This document shows positions 40,710 through 54,491 of a stretch of 64,000 nt of DNA, piece after piece (the stretch's first letter is position 1; each line of letters starts with the position of its first letter). The stretch covers positions 1 through 64,000 of the forward strand of contig JAAEAF010003593.1 in the NCBI GenBank assembly GCA_011037195.1, given 5' to 3'. This DNA is from Triatoma infestans (taxonomy: Eukaryota > Arthropoda > Insecta > Hemiptera > Reduviidae). Below the pieces are notes generated by a model. That model was not told the origin of the DNA. It saw only the letters and a list, made by a program, of their open reading frames with translations, and searched no databases. Both the position numbers and the translations under genes were made by a program.

Positions 40710-41919
40710 ACCATCTTGACAGACACTATAACTGAAATAAGAAATATCAAAATTTGTTATGATTCTGCGTATGTTTACAACTCACATAATTCAAATTAAA
40801 ATACCATTGTTTCAGACAAATAATTAAGTAATATAAGAGAGATAAGATAAACATATTCTGAAAGATTTAAGTGCCAATTGTAAAATAATATGTCAAGGAA
40901 GTATCCTTTATTCGAAGGTTATGTAAATGTAGCTCTCCCACCAAAAACGAATATAGTACATGTAAGGAAGGGATAAACTCTTTGTGGTCATTGCAGGTCT
41001 AAAATAACTAACAATTTTTTTATCTTTATAATAAGGAAAAGTTTATTTAAACTATTAGGGTCAACACCATAGATTATTATCATCACCGCAGTTGCCTGAA
41101 ATTATCGGGAAACCGTAATAATAAAGTTTTACATCAAACTATTTTTCTAATTTTTTTTATGTTAAAAAATAGGACATGGTCTCTATTAGGGAAATTTTCT
41201 TGATTTTCTGTAAATTTTTAGCAGCATTTAATATTGTGTAGATTGAGTATCCAATTTATTGACATGATAGTTTAGAAAGAAGGCTAAGCACATCTCAGAT
41301 ATACTCCTAAATCCATCTAAAAATCAGTTTCCTTGAAAAAATATTCTAAATAAATGTGAATAGGTCTTTATGAGTTAGGTAAGTAAACAAATTGCAGTGA
41401 AAATCTTTTCTATAAAATCGCGAAAAACAATCAAAACTTGCTATTGGAAACATTTTCACCGAAATCTTTGTGTTGAAACCATAGTGCTAGTAGACATTCT
41501 GTAAGGACAAGTTTTCAAATTCAGGAGACAAATACTTGTTTTTCCGTGAAAATTCAATTGCATCCCACAAGAAAAAAATATCTATCTTATTTTGAAAACA
41601 AATACGTTATAAATGATGAATTAATATGAATAATGAAAATAATTTACAATAATTCAATTTTATTACTATCCAGCAGGCCCAAGGGAAGGTTGAAGTTTCC
41701 TTATCAAGAATGGAAGGATATAAGGTGTTAGTTTGGAACTGAAAATATTCAATAAATAAAATGTGCAAACTTAACATACGTTTTCAGATGAACCTTGAAA
41801 ATGCAAAAGGAAGAAGAAGAAAAAAAATTTATAAAACAAAATAAAAATACTTCTAGTAAATAAATATAACCAATACTTGCTAAAAAATTATTGCAAAGAC
41901 TGAAAAGAAAATATATATA
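40710..41919. other. Noncoding spacer, unit 2, with empty Tc1 site
   Basis: Counterpart of 28990-29237 plus 30885-31844. The uninterrupted target GAATATAGTACATG near 40950 shows that the Tc1-like element never inserted here. No gene. Confidence 0.6.
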
Positions 41920-43309
41920 TTAGCTAACTCAGCCACGCTTCGCTGTGGCTCAGTCTGATTTTTAGGAGAGTAAATAGAAAGGAAAGAAAGAAAAAATGTT
42001 TTTAACTGAAAGTCTTCTTTTATTGAAAAGCTAGTGAATTGACTACATTTTTCGTTTGTCCGTTTTCTGCATAAACGTAAAGATCAGATGGTTTACCGAC
42101 TCTGGAGCATGCGACATATAATTGCCCATGAGAGAAGCATTCGTTTACTAAATTCAAACCGCACACTTCCAAAGTTTGTCCTTACGCTTTATTGATAGTC
42201 ATAGCGAACGCAAGGCGTATTGGAAATTGAAGTCGTTTTAACTCGAACGGCATATCTGTCGGAATGAGTGGTATTCGTGGAAGTAGTACGTTTTCACGAA
42301 GTAATTCGTTTTTATGAGGTCCAATGAGCATTAGTGCTTCAATTAGATTATTCATCAATTTTTTAACTACTAATGTGTACCATCGCATAACTTTGGCTGA
42401 TTGGAGTAATATAATTGGCACTCCAATTTTCAAAGTTAGAATGTGAGGCGGTAACCCGTGAAATCGAGTGAATTAAGAAATTCCGTTGGAAAATTCACTA
42501 CTTCACTCTGGTCTCTCACGGAGTCAATGGATTTGTGAGTCACTGTTTCACCTGGGATTCTGTTTAGAATGATGTTGTTCATATCGAGTACGTCGACATT
42601 TTTAGCCGCTAGAATGGCTCTTCCGCTTAACCATGCGTGATTTTGATAATTTGTTTCGATGCTTTGGAATACCTTGTCTACTAATTCTTCTTTTGAATGT
42701 ATAATATTGCAGAAATTAGATGGGAAGGTGATTTTTCCCGTTTCTGGATTTGTAGGAGCAGTGCCGTTACCGAGTTCGAGTAATTGCCTTGAAAATATGG
42801 CAGCTGTTGGATAATTTTGATGTTGAACTCTCATATTCGTTGTTGAATGATTTTTTTTTTACTGTGCTCCAAAGAGTTGAATATTTCAAGCAGCCATGCA
42901 ATTCATCAGCTGATGTTGAGCGAGGTATCACTGGAAGCGTTTGCCTGAATTCACCGGATAGTATTACCAGTGCTCCACCAAATGCAACCTGATTATTTCG
43001 CAAGTCTTTCAATGTATGGTCTAATGCTTCCAAAGACTTCTTATGAGCCATTGTACACACATCCCATACAATGATTTTGCATGCCCGAAGAACCTTTCCT
43101 GATGTTTTAGAAATGTTACATGTTGGGTTTTCTGTGAAGTACTTGTTTAGTGAATAAAACAAGTATATATAAACTTGTAAACTACAAGTATATGTAAACA
43201 CTCTTATATAGAAATGCAAGGTTGTGTAAAAATTTCAAGTCAATCCATCGGCTACTTTTCGAGTTTTGCGGCCACAAACATACGGATGCTGAATTTTTAT
43301 GTATATAGA
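41920..43309 (-). mobile_element. Helitron, 1,390 bp, copy in unit 2
   Basis: Same length and ends as 31845-33234, and the same lesions in the helicase remnant (43219-42020: WDV, frameshifts, Gln-to-stop after INKA). Only about five base differences from the unit 1 copy are seen by eye, for example near 42700-42712. Copied by the duplication rather than by transposition. Confidence 0.93.
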
Positions 43310-43734
43310 TATATATGTATATATATAAATGAGTAAGGTAGGTATAACTTAAGTAACTATATACTCAACAACAAAAGGTAGAAAATAAATAAATAATGAG
43401 AGTAAATGAAGTTAAAATAAATTTGAGTAAAAAACAAAGAAAGTGGATTCAGATGGGCAGAAAAAAACAAGATAAATAATAGTAATAAATAAGAAAAACA
43501 CAGTTCAATGACAGTAATGAGAAACAGAAAAATGGATTCCTCCTGGTATAAAAAATAATCCTCCTGATAAATAATAATAATAAATAAGTAAATAAATACA
43601 AACATAATAACTTATCGAACAATAAGAATAATATATAATAATACAAAGTCAATATGGAAGTTTAAAAACAAAAATGAATAAAATATAAAAAACAAAAGAA
43701 ATATAACTTCAAATACAACTACAAATAATAAAAA

Positions 43735-44688
43735 TCTGGTGTGAAACGCTCACACAACTTTCTCTTACTCCTGTTCTCAAAATTATAATTGACAAATGTT
43801 ATAGTTTGTGTACCAAATTTAATGAAATTCGTCGAAAACTGAAAAAGCTGTTCAGTATAAGCGCACTTCCGGCTTACAATTTTCTTAAAACTTGGAATTT
43901 TGGCCATCTATTTATTTCTAATTAATTTTGTTTGGATGATAGAATTGTATAATCAACTACGATACCACTTTAGGGGAAGCTGCAACCCTAACCCTCCCCT
44001 AAAACTGTCTTTACATGAATTTTCCAGAGCAATGTGTTAAATAAAAGATGCAGATCATTGCATTTTATATTTTGTATACGAAGTTTCAAGAAAATCGTCG
44101 GAGCCATTTTTGAGAAAATCGCGAAAAAATGAAAAAATCGTTTATTAAAGTGTCAAAACAAACTCGGAATTTCAACAACATATTTAATTCTAATTACATT
44201 ATTTAGATGACGGAATTGTCTAGTAAACTGAAATAGCAGTTAAGATGAAAACCTAACCCCTCCCCTCCCCAGAAGTGCCCTTAAATGAATTTTCCTGGAG
44301 AAATGTTTCAAATAAAAGTTATAGCTCTTTGTATGTGTAGTTGATATACCAAGTTTAAAGAAAATCGTCAGAGCCATTTTTGAAAAAATCGCAAAAGCGT
44401 AAAAAAACCAACTAGTAAACTGGTACTTCCGGTTGAGGAATATTGACACATAGCGCACCGTCAGATCCCATGGTGATACCTAAACGTAATATCAAGTTTG
44501 AACTTTCTACGATTTTTCATTTTTGAGCTATGCTGTTCACATACATACACACACACGCACACAGACCATTTGCTAAAAACCACTTTTTTGGACTCAGGGG
44601 ACCTCAAAACGGATATTTCCGGTGAAAATTCAATATCGAAAATTTGACACGATTACAATACTTCCTCTTACTAGGAGTAAGAGAAAGT
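43735..44688 (+). mobile_element. Hairpin-ended noncoding element (HINE-like), unit 2
   Basis: Counterpart of 33662-34612 with the same flanks and ends. Its CA microsatellite (near 44543-44565) has slightly more repeats. Noncoding. Confidence 0.8.
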
Positions 44689-44689
44689 A

Positions 44690-45231
44690 AAAAATGCTTC
44701 TAAATTTGAATATATTAAAACAAAAACCAAAGACATCATTTAACTTACTGAGATGATCTGGCTCCGTAAAAAAAAGAAAATTTATGAAAATTTCCTCATG
44801 ACTTTCTACTTGACTACAATATTTTTGAATAAGTGGGTCTCTAAATGCTGAAAGAGTAGGACACCTTGCGAAGCGTGTACAATATCATCAGGCTCGTTTA
44901 GTGGACATAGTTTACAAAACCTATCAACATTAAATTCAAATTTCTGCTGATTGAAATATGCTTTACAGATCTTTTTAGAATGTAAGCGAAGTTGAGCTAT
45001 TAATCTTAATTTGTTAATGTGAATATTGTAGGTAAAATAATGTTCTTCCAAATTTAGATTACTTAAATGGCTATAAAACGGATTAAAGCGACTATTCAGT
45101 ACTAACTCGATGTCTTTGGACAGCAAGTTGTTTTTAAATGATTCCAATAAAGAAGGGAAACTCTTACAAACCATGTTAACGTTCTGTAATGACTATAATT
45201 CCTCAGCACCAGGAGAGATCAGGTAGTTTCT
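44690..45231 (-). pseudogene. LINE 3' coding end, unit 2
   Basis: Near-identical to 34613-35154, including the 1-bp loss after the DDIVHA segment. Cut at its 5' side by the unit 2/3 junction. Confidence 0.75.
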
Positions 45232-47429
45232 GAAAGTTCTATTGCTCCTATTGTAATTTTTGCAACAAATAGAGGACGTTGTGAAGTTCGGTAATTATTT
45301 TTTTCCTAAATGCGATATTTTGAGTTATTGAATGATACGAACAATATGCATTTCTGAGTATGTACTTTTGGGGAAGAGCCTGAATAGGAGATAGGTACAT
45401 GTAAATTTTATTTTGTATTAATAATACGTTTGGATACATATATTCTTCACAATGTGAGCATATAGTATGAAATGTGAGGTTCCATCATCTGTATATTATT
45501 GAAGACAACTAACAATTGGTAAACATATTCCAATTTTAAGAAAAGTTTCAATTATAATCTGTGAAAATTGAAGAGAAAGCCGTATGATATCTCACACAAT
45601 TTTTTCAATTCCTTTTGTATTATTGCTGATTTAACAGCCGCAGTTAATGGGCGAAGTATTATTTCAAAAGACGTCATTGAAATAACGTATTTCTATAATA
45701 ACTGCAAATTGAGGATTATGTTCTTTTTTATATATTTGTGTGTACTATTTAGTTTTTATATTTATCATTCTTTTTTTCCTCCCATTTCGAATTTAAATCT
45801 GATGTCCCACACACACCACTTTCTCTTAGTGTAAAAATGCACTATTTACTTGCTCTTAACTTTGAGTATGATTACATCGTAATCCAGAGGAGAGCCAGCT
45901 TCTAGATCAAACAACAAAACTTTTAGAAAATGTTTCAGATTCTACAAACAGTAAAATCAATTTTTCCAGAATTATTTCAAATAAAAGTAATTGATTTATA
46001 TCTCACAGATAACAATTACAACTTTTTTAAAAAAAATCGTTGGAGCTATTTTCTAAAAGCATCCTGATAAACTAAGAAATCCAAGCACTTCCAATCGTTG
46101 GGTTTTGATCGAAATATTCGAGTCTGATGCAGTGATGGTACAGAAACGCATATCAAGTTTGAGCTTCCTGCGATTTATCTTTTTTTGTTCGCACACTCAT
46201 ATACAAAGAGATAAATACACATATATAAGCACTTGCTAAAAACATGTTTGTTTTGTTTTCATGATACCTTAAAAAACATGTATTTTCGGTGAAAACTGAA
46301 TTTTGAAAAGTTGGCACAATCTCCTTACTTTCTCCTGCAAAGGAAGATAATGAAGTAATCTCTCATATTTAAATAAAAAAAACACAGTAACAGTTTTCAA
46401 GGAATTCCAAAAACCTCATGATCCTATTCTGTAAAATCGCACTTCCGGTTAACCAATTTATTTTTTTTGTGTTATGTAGGTGGTAAACCATATATTATAC
46501 TAAAGTGGTTCAGAGGAAAGCATAACGTTACAGTTCCCCGAGAACCTCCAAAAAATCAATATTCCCAGGAAAATATTTCAAATAAAAGTAATTGGTATGT
46601 GTGTAGATAGTATATGAAGCGTAAAGAAAATCGTTGGAGCCGATTTCAAGAAAATCACGAAAACGAAAAAAATCATTCAGTAAAATCGCACTTCCTGATG
46701 GATTTTGCCCGAAATCTTCATGTCTAATGCGGTGGTAATACCTAAATGGAATACCAAGTTTGAGCTTCCTGCGACTTTTCGTGTTTGATATATTCCGTTA
46801 ACACACACACACACACACCACACAGGACTATTCGCTAAAAATATTTTTTTCGTAATTATGAGGTCCATGTATTTCCGGTGAAAACTCATTTTCGAAGATC
46901 TGGTACAATTGCACTACTTCCTCTTACTAGGTAGGCGTAATAAAATTAAAAGAAGTAAAATTGACATGAGTTGTTTTTTAATTTAGAGGAGCAGAAGATA
47001 TAATCTCATCACACGGATGTCCTTTAGATTTATTGGACAGACTGTTAATCATAAGAACACTTGTGATAAAAATGAAATGAGCCAAATATTAAAACTAAGA
47101 GCACAAACCGAAGGAATTAATATTGACAATGAAGCTCTTGTCCAGTAGAACCATACCATATTGGAGCTAATTCAACTTTAAGGTATCATTCATTAGTTAA
47201 TTTACGTTTATTTAGATAGTACATTAATTTATGAAGATATAAAAACCGGTTTTAATTCTTATTTTCATAGATAAGCAGTACAATTGTTAACTCCCGCTAG
47301 TTTAACAGCCAAAGTTAATGGGCGAAGTATTATTTCAAAAGAAGACTCATTGAAGTTAGTACATTATTTCTTGATGCAAAATCGTCTAGTAAAATCCTTT
47401 CGCAACATAAAGATAAATATATGAAATAA
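45232..47429 (+). pseudogene. Pontin 3' exon fragments, unit 3
   Basis: Exon 6 remainder 45232-45290, exon 7 46987-47182 and exon 8 47271-47429. Shares with unit 2 the 4-bp loss and the TAG in exon 7 and the TAA at the start of exon 8. It keeps the exon 7 donor and adds a 2-bp loss in exon 8 (GACTCATTG for GACGTCATTG). Dead copy. The exon 8-derived fragment in the intron is at 45625-45682. Confidence 0.93.
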
Positions 47430-48844
47430 TTATTGCAAAGTTGGTTTTTGTAATTTACTTTTTTTTAATTTCAAGTTATATTTGAAATATTATTTGGCAA
47501 TTTTATTTGGCCAAAAACAATTTCATCTTAATTTCAAATTGAAATTGTTTATTTATAGTTATTTTGATTTTACTTTTTCAATTAAATATATTTTGTGCAT
47601 ATTAAAATAATGTTTTTTATGGAGGTTTCATTTTTTGTTATAATACTAAATTTAGCTATTGATAATATGACAAAAAAAAGTTGTGTTTTGATAAGAATCC
47701 CATTTTATAACATAACATAATCAACCCCCATAGGCTGGTACGGACATACAGAATTATTTTTTAACATTTTTGAATTACGCTTTTAGTAAACTCTGTATTC
47801 TTTGTTTTAAATACGTTACATTTCATAACTTCTCTCCAATAGGTTTTTTTATTTTGTTAGAAACAGTGTTAATTTACTAAAATATTGAGGCTCCTTTTAT
47901 TCATTAAATTTGAAACTTTTGGAAATCTATCAGTTATGGTTTTCATTTAAATGGTTTTTATTTTAGTCAATTTATTGGTAAAGGAAGGTCAAAATTATTG
48001 CCTTTATACCTCTCAAATGAGAAAACTATAGAATGTGAAGGAAGCTTTAATTAAAAGAAAACAAAATTATTCAAATATGGCAGTTCCTAGCAATAAATTT
48101 AATACTGAAAATCGAGAGTGAAACATTTACAAAAATTTTCAATTTGTTATTTAAGTTTGGGATAATATTTATCTTAAAAAACAATGTGCACTTTTTATCT
48201 CAAAATCTCGCTTAAGAAAATTTCACTCACTTACCTATTTAGGTTGGCGGTATAAGTTGTAAAATATTAAATGAAATAGACTAAAAAATTTAAAGAGTAT
48301 ATTTGTAATTAGATTTTTCATTTATGCTAAGTTACAATGGTTTTATGGCGCCAACGCTAATGCCCAAAACAAAACAAACAAAAAACACTTTGAAATGAAG
48401 TTAAATTACAACTTAACTTGGAGAGGAACTCAGAAATGTGATTTATTTTTTAGTAAATAATGAGATCTGGGATTTGTCACAACATGCTTCATTTTATTGG
48501 CTTTTGGGGTAAATTAAGTTAGTACGGTCAGGAACTGTAAGTTGAAATCAATTCTTTACATGCCATGCAATAGTCAATAAGAGCATGCTAGGACGGATGA
48601 AATCCCAGATAATATCCAGCATTGCAAACCTAACCATGCATTAAAAAAAAAAGTTTTGCTAAAAACACACGAAAAGGACCCTGCATTAAAACGAATGAAA
48701 TTGGTATACGACTAGGTATCCCCTCCAAATGAGGTGTGCAATTACATAAAATTTGTATCATTCTGCTTATCAATCACCCCGAATAAGTGCATTTTTTTTT
48801 TTAACATATTAAGTACATATGAAACCAATATTAATTAGCAGAAT
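47430..48844. other. Intergenic spacer, unit 3
   Basis: Noncoding counterpart of the other spacers, plus about 340 bp not found in units 1 and 2 (about 47640-47980, containing ATAACATAACATAATCAACC). Whether that segment was inserted here or deleted in the ancestor of units 1 and 2 cannot be told. Confidence 0.5.
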
Positions 48845-51033
48845 TTAATCTAGTAAGCAACATGAGGCTGTATTCTCAGCACGGCCTGTAACACCTAAGC
48901 CAGTTATAGCAAACACAGCTCCTGCATCAGGTTGGGCTTCAAGTTTTTCAGCCGAGAGTCCTGCACGTATGGAGGTAACATAAAGTATATCAAGATTTGG
49001 ACCACCCCATGTAGCAGATGATACCCTAGATACAGGTAATAGAATGCTCCTCAATAATTTTCCTTCTTTTGATACCTGGATAACCTAAGAAGTAAATAAA
49101 AAAAAATCAGTAAAGTATAAATTTTGAAACAACAAATGAAGAAGAAAGTAGACCTTGCTTCCTTCCCAGCAGGCTATCCAAAGATTATCATCACAGTCAC
49201 TAGTCATACCGTCTGGTAATCCTGGTACATCATTTTTTTCAAAATCAAAAAATGTTCTTCTATTTTCTGTTTGGAAATGATTAATTGAATCTCATTATTT
49301 TAATTTCTTATGTTTAAACTAAAAAAATAATACATCTCACACAATTTAAAACTGACCAATAGTTGCTGTTTTTAAATGAAAATCAAATGCATCAATCTTT
49401 CTAGTTGGTGAATCTATATAATACATTATGGTATTTTCTGCATTCCATGTGATACCATTGGAAATGCTTACTGGTGCCAAAACTGAATCCAACTTGCAAT
49501 CGGGTGTTAATACCCTGTACAAAGTTCCTTGATCGTTTGCGACAACACCAGAATAATCTTGTCGTGCCATTGTTCCTAGAGAATTTATAAGACATACATA
49601 CAGAAAATTCGTAAAATTATGGTTTGAACCAACTCTTTCTGCTGTTCTACAATTCTTATTTTAGTAGTAGTAGTAGTAGTAATAACAGAATTGCGTTTCT
49701 GTTGTAGTAAGATATAACTATTAGAAGAATATAGTGCACGTATTAGTTATCAATATAAATACTTATTTTGAAGGTCCTCAAATCCAAAAATAATAACAGT
49801 TGCTTAATTCAGATATAGAAAATTGAAACTTAATATTAACGTGATACTGAATGTGGGAAGGAAAAATGCTTAATACACCGCATTATTTTCTTGGTTTTCT
49901 TGAAAACTATCAATGACTTTCCCTAAGCTTGGAGACCCTAGATTTTTTATTTGAAACATTTTTCAGAAAAAAAATTAATGTAATTTGGCTCCGCTTGGAA
50001 TTGCGTTGTTAGCCTTCCATCTTTCAGTTTAATATGTGCTGTGAAAATTCTAGGTTATATATGCATGATGAAAATTTGCCTATTGATAATCGAGAAAAAA
50101 TAATCTTAATGAGCGAAATGTTTTGATGAAAGTCAATTTCAAAAATTCGATAAGGCAGCAGTATTTTTTCAGACAACAATAAGGAAAATAAAAATTTTTG
50201 GATAAATTATACCGTTTGAGCCTGGAGCTTGGAATTATACGCAAGGAGCTTGTAGATTCATAATTGCTACCAATTTATTTTCATTTATTCCTTTGTTATA
50301 TATATAAATAGATATAGTTATATAGTATTATATATATAATATGTAGAATATAGTAGATTAAAAGGTTGGAAATGTGTTATTTATGGCTGGAATTGTTGGT
50401 TCAACTGAAGCTGCTAAATATCCAATTATAATTAGGCCAATGCTGTACACAGAAGAATATAATCGAATTCAAGCAATAACAAGGAAAAATATTAAACAAG
50501 AAGACACACTACCTGGTAATATGAAAATATGGTCAGATCCATTTGGAAGAGATAAAAAAAGTTGATCATAAATTAATTGGCTTACCTAACCAAAGGTTTC
50601 CATTAATGTCAGCTTTTGCATCGTTAAAACGATTTCCAGGTTTGTCTACGTCTACTTGATATTTAGTATAAAGTTTACAATTGTTTGAACAACCATCCCA
50701 TTCTAAAATGGTTATATTAGTCCCATAACCGATTACAAATTTAGCATGAATGTCTCTGATTGGGATCACGAAGCCCACAGTATCGTCTGGAAATAAAAAA
50801 TAATATTTGTATTTTATTTTGAGTTTCTATTTCTGCTTCTCTCTATCGAATATTTTTGTAAATAAATATATAAATTTACTTAATTTGATTGAAGTATGCT
50901 TATTTTCTTTGGTATCATATCTGTGTACACTAAATCCATCTATATCAACATAGTAAAGTGCTTGTTCGCTAGCAACCCAGTGCGGGCCTTCAGCAAGTGC
51001 AACGGGTTTAGTTACTAGTTGCACTGAATGCAT
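48845..51033 (-). CDS. Regucalcin/SMP-30, copy 3, 5 exons, 308 aa, open and most diverged
   Basis: Exons (minus): 51033-50880, 50786-50586, 49575-49357, 49266-49154 and 49084-48845, 927 nt, all phases kept. Active-site motifs AEGPHW, NRFNDAKAD, ISNGITW and LPDGMTSD are intact despite many amino-acid changes elsewhere, such as GTMARQDYSGV for GTMGREESPGV and CWEGSK for CWGGSK. An upstream in-frame ATG at 51081 would add 16 hydrophobic residues, but in units 1 and 2 that region is a 5' UTR splice acceptor, so I take 51033 as the start. An open frame despite this divergence suggests selection. Confidence 0.87.
50352..50565 (+). pseudogene. SMIM20-like copy 3, N-terminus lost
   Basis: Homology starts at AGTAGATTAAAAGGTTGG, but the upstream start is replaced by an AT microsatellite (50300-50345). 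A 2-bp loss (GGAAATGTGTTATT for GGAAATATGTATTATT) shifts the frame. The remaining frame from MLFMAGIVGSTEAAKYPII has Glu and Lys inside what was the membrane helix. RPMLYTEEYNRIQAI and KIWSDPFGR are still present. Probably non-functional. Confidence 0.8.
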
Positions 51034-51084
51034 TTTTTTCACCAGCATGACAGACACTATAACTGAAATAAGAAATATCAAAAT

Positions 51085-53329
51085 TTGTTATGATTTTGCG
51101 TTTGCTTACAACTCACCTAAATCAAATTAAAATACCATTGTTTGAGACAAATAATTAAGTCATATAAGAGAGATAAGATAAACATATTGTGAAGGATTAA
51201 GTGCTAAATGTAAAATAATATGTCAAGGAAGTATCCTTCATTTGAAAGTTATGTAAATGAAGCTCTCTCACCAAAAAAGAATATAGTATGTGTTAAGGAA
51301 GGGATAAACTCTTTGTGGTTATCGCAGCTCTTAAATAACTACAATTATTTTATCTCTATAAAAGGAGAAAGTTTATTTAATCTCTTAAGATCAACAACCT
51401 AGATAAATATCATCGCCGTAGTTGCATGAAATAATGGGGAAACCGTAATAAAGTTTTACATCGAACCATTTCTAATTCTTGTTAATGTTAAAAAAATAGA
51501 ACATGGTCTCTTTTAGGGAAATTTTATTGTTTTTTTTGTAAATTTTTAGCAGCATTTATATACTGTATACATAGAGCATCCAATTTATAGATATGATAGT
51601 TTAGAAAGAAGTCTAAGCACATCTCAGATATACTCCTAAATCCATCTAAAAATCAGTTTCATTGAAAAAATATTTTAAGTAAAAGTGAATAGGTCTTTAT
51701 GAGTTAGGTAAGTACACAAATTGTAATGAAAATCTTTTCTATAATACGCGAAAAACACAATCAAAACTTGCTATTGGAAACATTTTCACCGAAATCTTTG
51801 TGTTGAAACCATAGTGCTACTAGACCTTCTGTAAGGGCAAGTTTTCGAATTCAGGAGACTCAAACTTGTTTTTCCGTGGAAATTCATTGCACTCCTACAA
51901 GAAAAAAATATCTATCTTATTTTGAAAACAAATACGTTATAAATAATGGATTAATATGAATAATGAAAATAATTTACAATAATTCAATTTATTACTATCC
52001 AGCAGGCCCAAGGGAAGGTTGAAGTTACCTTATCAGGAATGGAAGGATATAAGGTGTTAGTTTGGAACTTAAAATATACAATTAATAAAATGAGGAAACT
52101 TAACATACATTTTCAAATATAATTTAAAAAAAAGAGAAACTAACTAAAAAAATTGTACATAAACATACATAACCGCCTGCTTGTTGAGAAAAAGAATCTT
52201 TTAAACATTGCTCGATTTTGTATGTTTTCTTCAGTCAACTATTGGCTTTGAAGTAAATCCTTTCACATAGAACTGTAGAGGCTCCAATGGATCATCTCTT
52301 TATCATTATGTTACACAGTCTGGGAAGTATCTTTTCTCTCTCCAGTACTCTAATAGGTCAGCTATTCTGTTGAAGAAAAAAAAAAAAAACGCTCAGCCAA
52401 ATACTTATCCAATACTATTAGAAAAACTAGCTGATATTGGGGTATTAATTCTGATAATTTGGTACTTTTTAATTTGAACTTAATAATTTTAAAAACAATT
52501 ACAATAATAAGTTAAATATTTTATTTATTTATTGGTACAACTGTTTTAACCTTAGCGGTATACAGAGGGAGATGAACCTTGAAAATACAAAAGAAAGAAA
52601 AAAAAACTTACATAAAATAAAACAAAATAAAAATACTTCTAGTAAATAAATATAACCAATACTTGCTAAAAAAATATTGCAAAGACTGAAAAGAAAAAAA
52701 TATATATATATGTATATAAAAATGAGTAAGGTAGGTATAACTTAAGTAACTATATACTGATCAACAAAAGGTAGAAAATAAATAAATAATGAGAGTAAAA
52801 GAAGTAAAATAAATTTGAATAAAAAACAAAGAAAGTGGATCATATGGGCAGAAAAAAACAAGATAAATAATAGTAATAAATAAGAAAAAACAGTTCAATG
52901 ACAGTAATGAGAAACAGAAAAATGGATTCCTCCTGGTATAAAAAATAATCCTCCTGATAAATAATAATAATAAGTGAGATAATTTATTAAGATAAATAAG
53001 ATAAGAATTTTTAACAATTGAAAACAATTAATTACTTTTGTTGTCTTTTCTGTTTTTTGTTTTGTTTTTTTTTTACCTTGAATTGGTCGATAAGCCAACA
53101 AATTTTTGTTTCATCTTACAACTAACGGCCAACAAAGAAAATCATCTGACAATCAAATAAATAAGATAAATAAAACCAACGTAATAACTTACTCGAACAA
53201 AACTAATAATAATAAATACATACAACGTCAATATGGAAAATTAAAAAAAAAAACAAAGAATAATAAATAAAATATAAAAAATAAAATAAAGATAACTTCA
53301 AATACAACTACAAATTAATATAAAATGCT
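51085..53329. other. Noncoding spacer and LINE 3' flank, unit 3
   Basis: Counterpart of the unit 1 and unit 2 spacers without their insertions. The empty Helitron site lies near 52690-52720 (AGAAAAAAATATATATATAT then GTATATAAAAATGAG). The empty site of the hairpin-ended element is at about 53312-53330. A private ~460 bp segment is at about 52110-52570. The rest is A/T-rich with AATAAATAAG-type microsatellite, probably a LINE tail. Confidence 0.55.
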
Positions 53330-54450
53330 TCTAAATTTGAATATATTTAAACAAAAACCAAAGATATCATTTAACTTACTGAGATGATCTGGCTCCGTTA
53401 AAGAAAGAAAAATTAAGAAAATTTCGTCATGACTTTCTACTTGACTACAATATTTTTGAATAAGTGGGTCTCTAAATGCTGAAACAGTAGGACACCTTGC
53501 AAAGGCGTGTACAATATCATCAGGCTCGTTTGGTGGACATAGTTTACAAAACCTATCAACATTAAATTCAAATATCTGCTGATTAAAATATGCTTTACAA
53601 AGCTTTTTATAATGTGAGTGAAGTTGAGCTCACATCTTAATTTCCTAATGTGAATATTGTAGCTGAAATAAAGTTCTTCCAAGGTTAGATTACTTAAAAG
53701 CTTATAAAGCGGATTAAAGCGACTGTTCAGTACTAACTCGATGTCTTTGGGCAGCAAGTTGTTTTTAAATAATTCCTCTAAAGAAGGGAAACTCTTACGA
53801 ACCACGTTAATGTGCTGAAATGACCATCATTCCTCAGCACCTATAGAGTCAGCTAGTTTCTGAGTACCATCACCCTCTTATATGGCATATTTATATCTTC
53901 CACCCAATTCTTTCATCCTTACATTGCATTGTTTGGGGAGGCGACAATCAGACATTTCAAGTAATTTTATCCACCGGACTTATTAGTATACGCTATTAAA
54001 AATTTTAAATTTGATATGTGTCTTCCAGCTTCAATCCTAACATAAAAGTCAGGTATGTTTCTTGGTAGTGTAGTAGTAATTTCAAAAATGTCAGTTGCCC
54101 TCTTTCTATTACGTTACTGAAGTCACAACCCCAGATTTCAACCAAGTATAAGAGCACACTCTCAGAGAGGCAATTTTAGTTTCCCAACTATCACTCTTAC
54201 ATGACTTTAACAGAATCATAACTGAAGCCGTACAGCTACATTTTTTGCAAGAAAGCATTTATCCGCTTTAGAAAACATTGCTAATGGAGAAAATGAGACC
54301 CCAGGTACGTAAAATTATTAGTAAAACTATCAAATTGTAGAAGTTGTTGGCCGTTAGAAATGAACTGATGTATCTCTTAGTTGGCTGATCGGCCGGGGGG
54401 TATCATAAGAAAAACACTAAAAAATTTTTTTAAAGCGTTTTTTATTAATG

Positions 54451-54491
54451 GCCCGACGTTTCGACAAACATTGTTTGTCTTCTTCAGGGGC
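54451..54491 (-). ncRNA. Hammerhead-ribozyme-like motif, left arm
   Basis: Exact inverted copy of the 41-nt motif at 55678-55718. On the minus strand it reads GCCC, CTGAAGA, a GACAAAC/GTTTGTC hairpin, GAAACGTC, GGGC. Confidence 0.55.

Larger units (their letters stand above)
45232..53863 (+). repeat. Tandem segmental duplication, unit 3 (8,632 bp)
   Basis: Starts at the same junction as unit 2. Its right end (TAGTTTCTGA then GTACC) is where the sequence runs on into the rest of the LINE, so it marks the original right boundary. It is the most diverged unit. It lacks the Tc1-like, Helitron and hairpin-ended insertions but has private extra segments near 47640-47980, 52110-52570 and 52975-53150. 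Confidence 0.93.
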
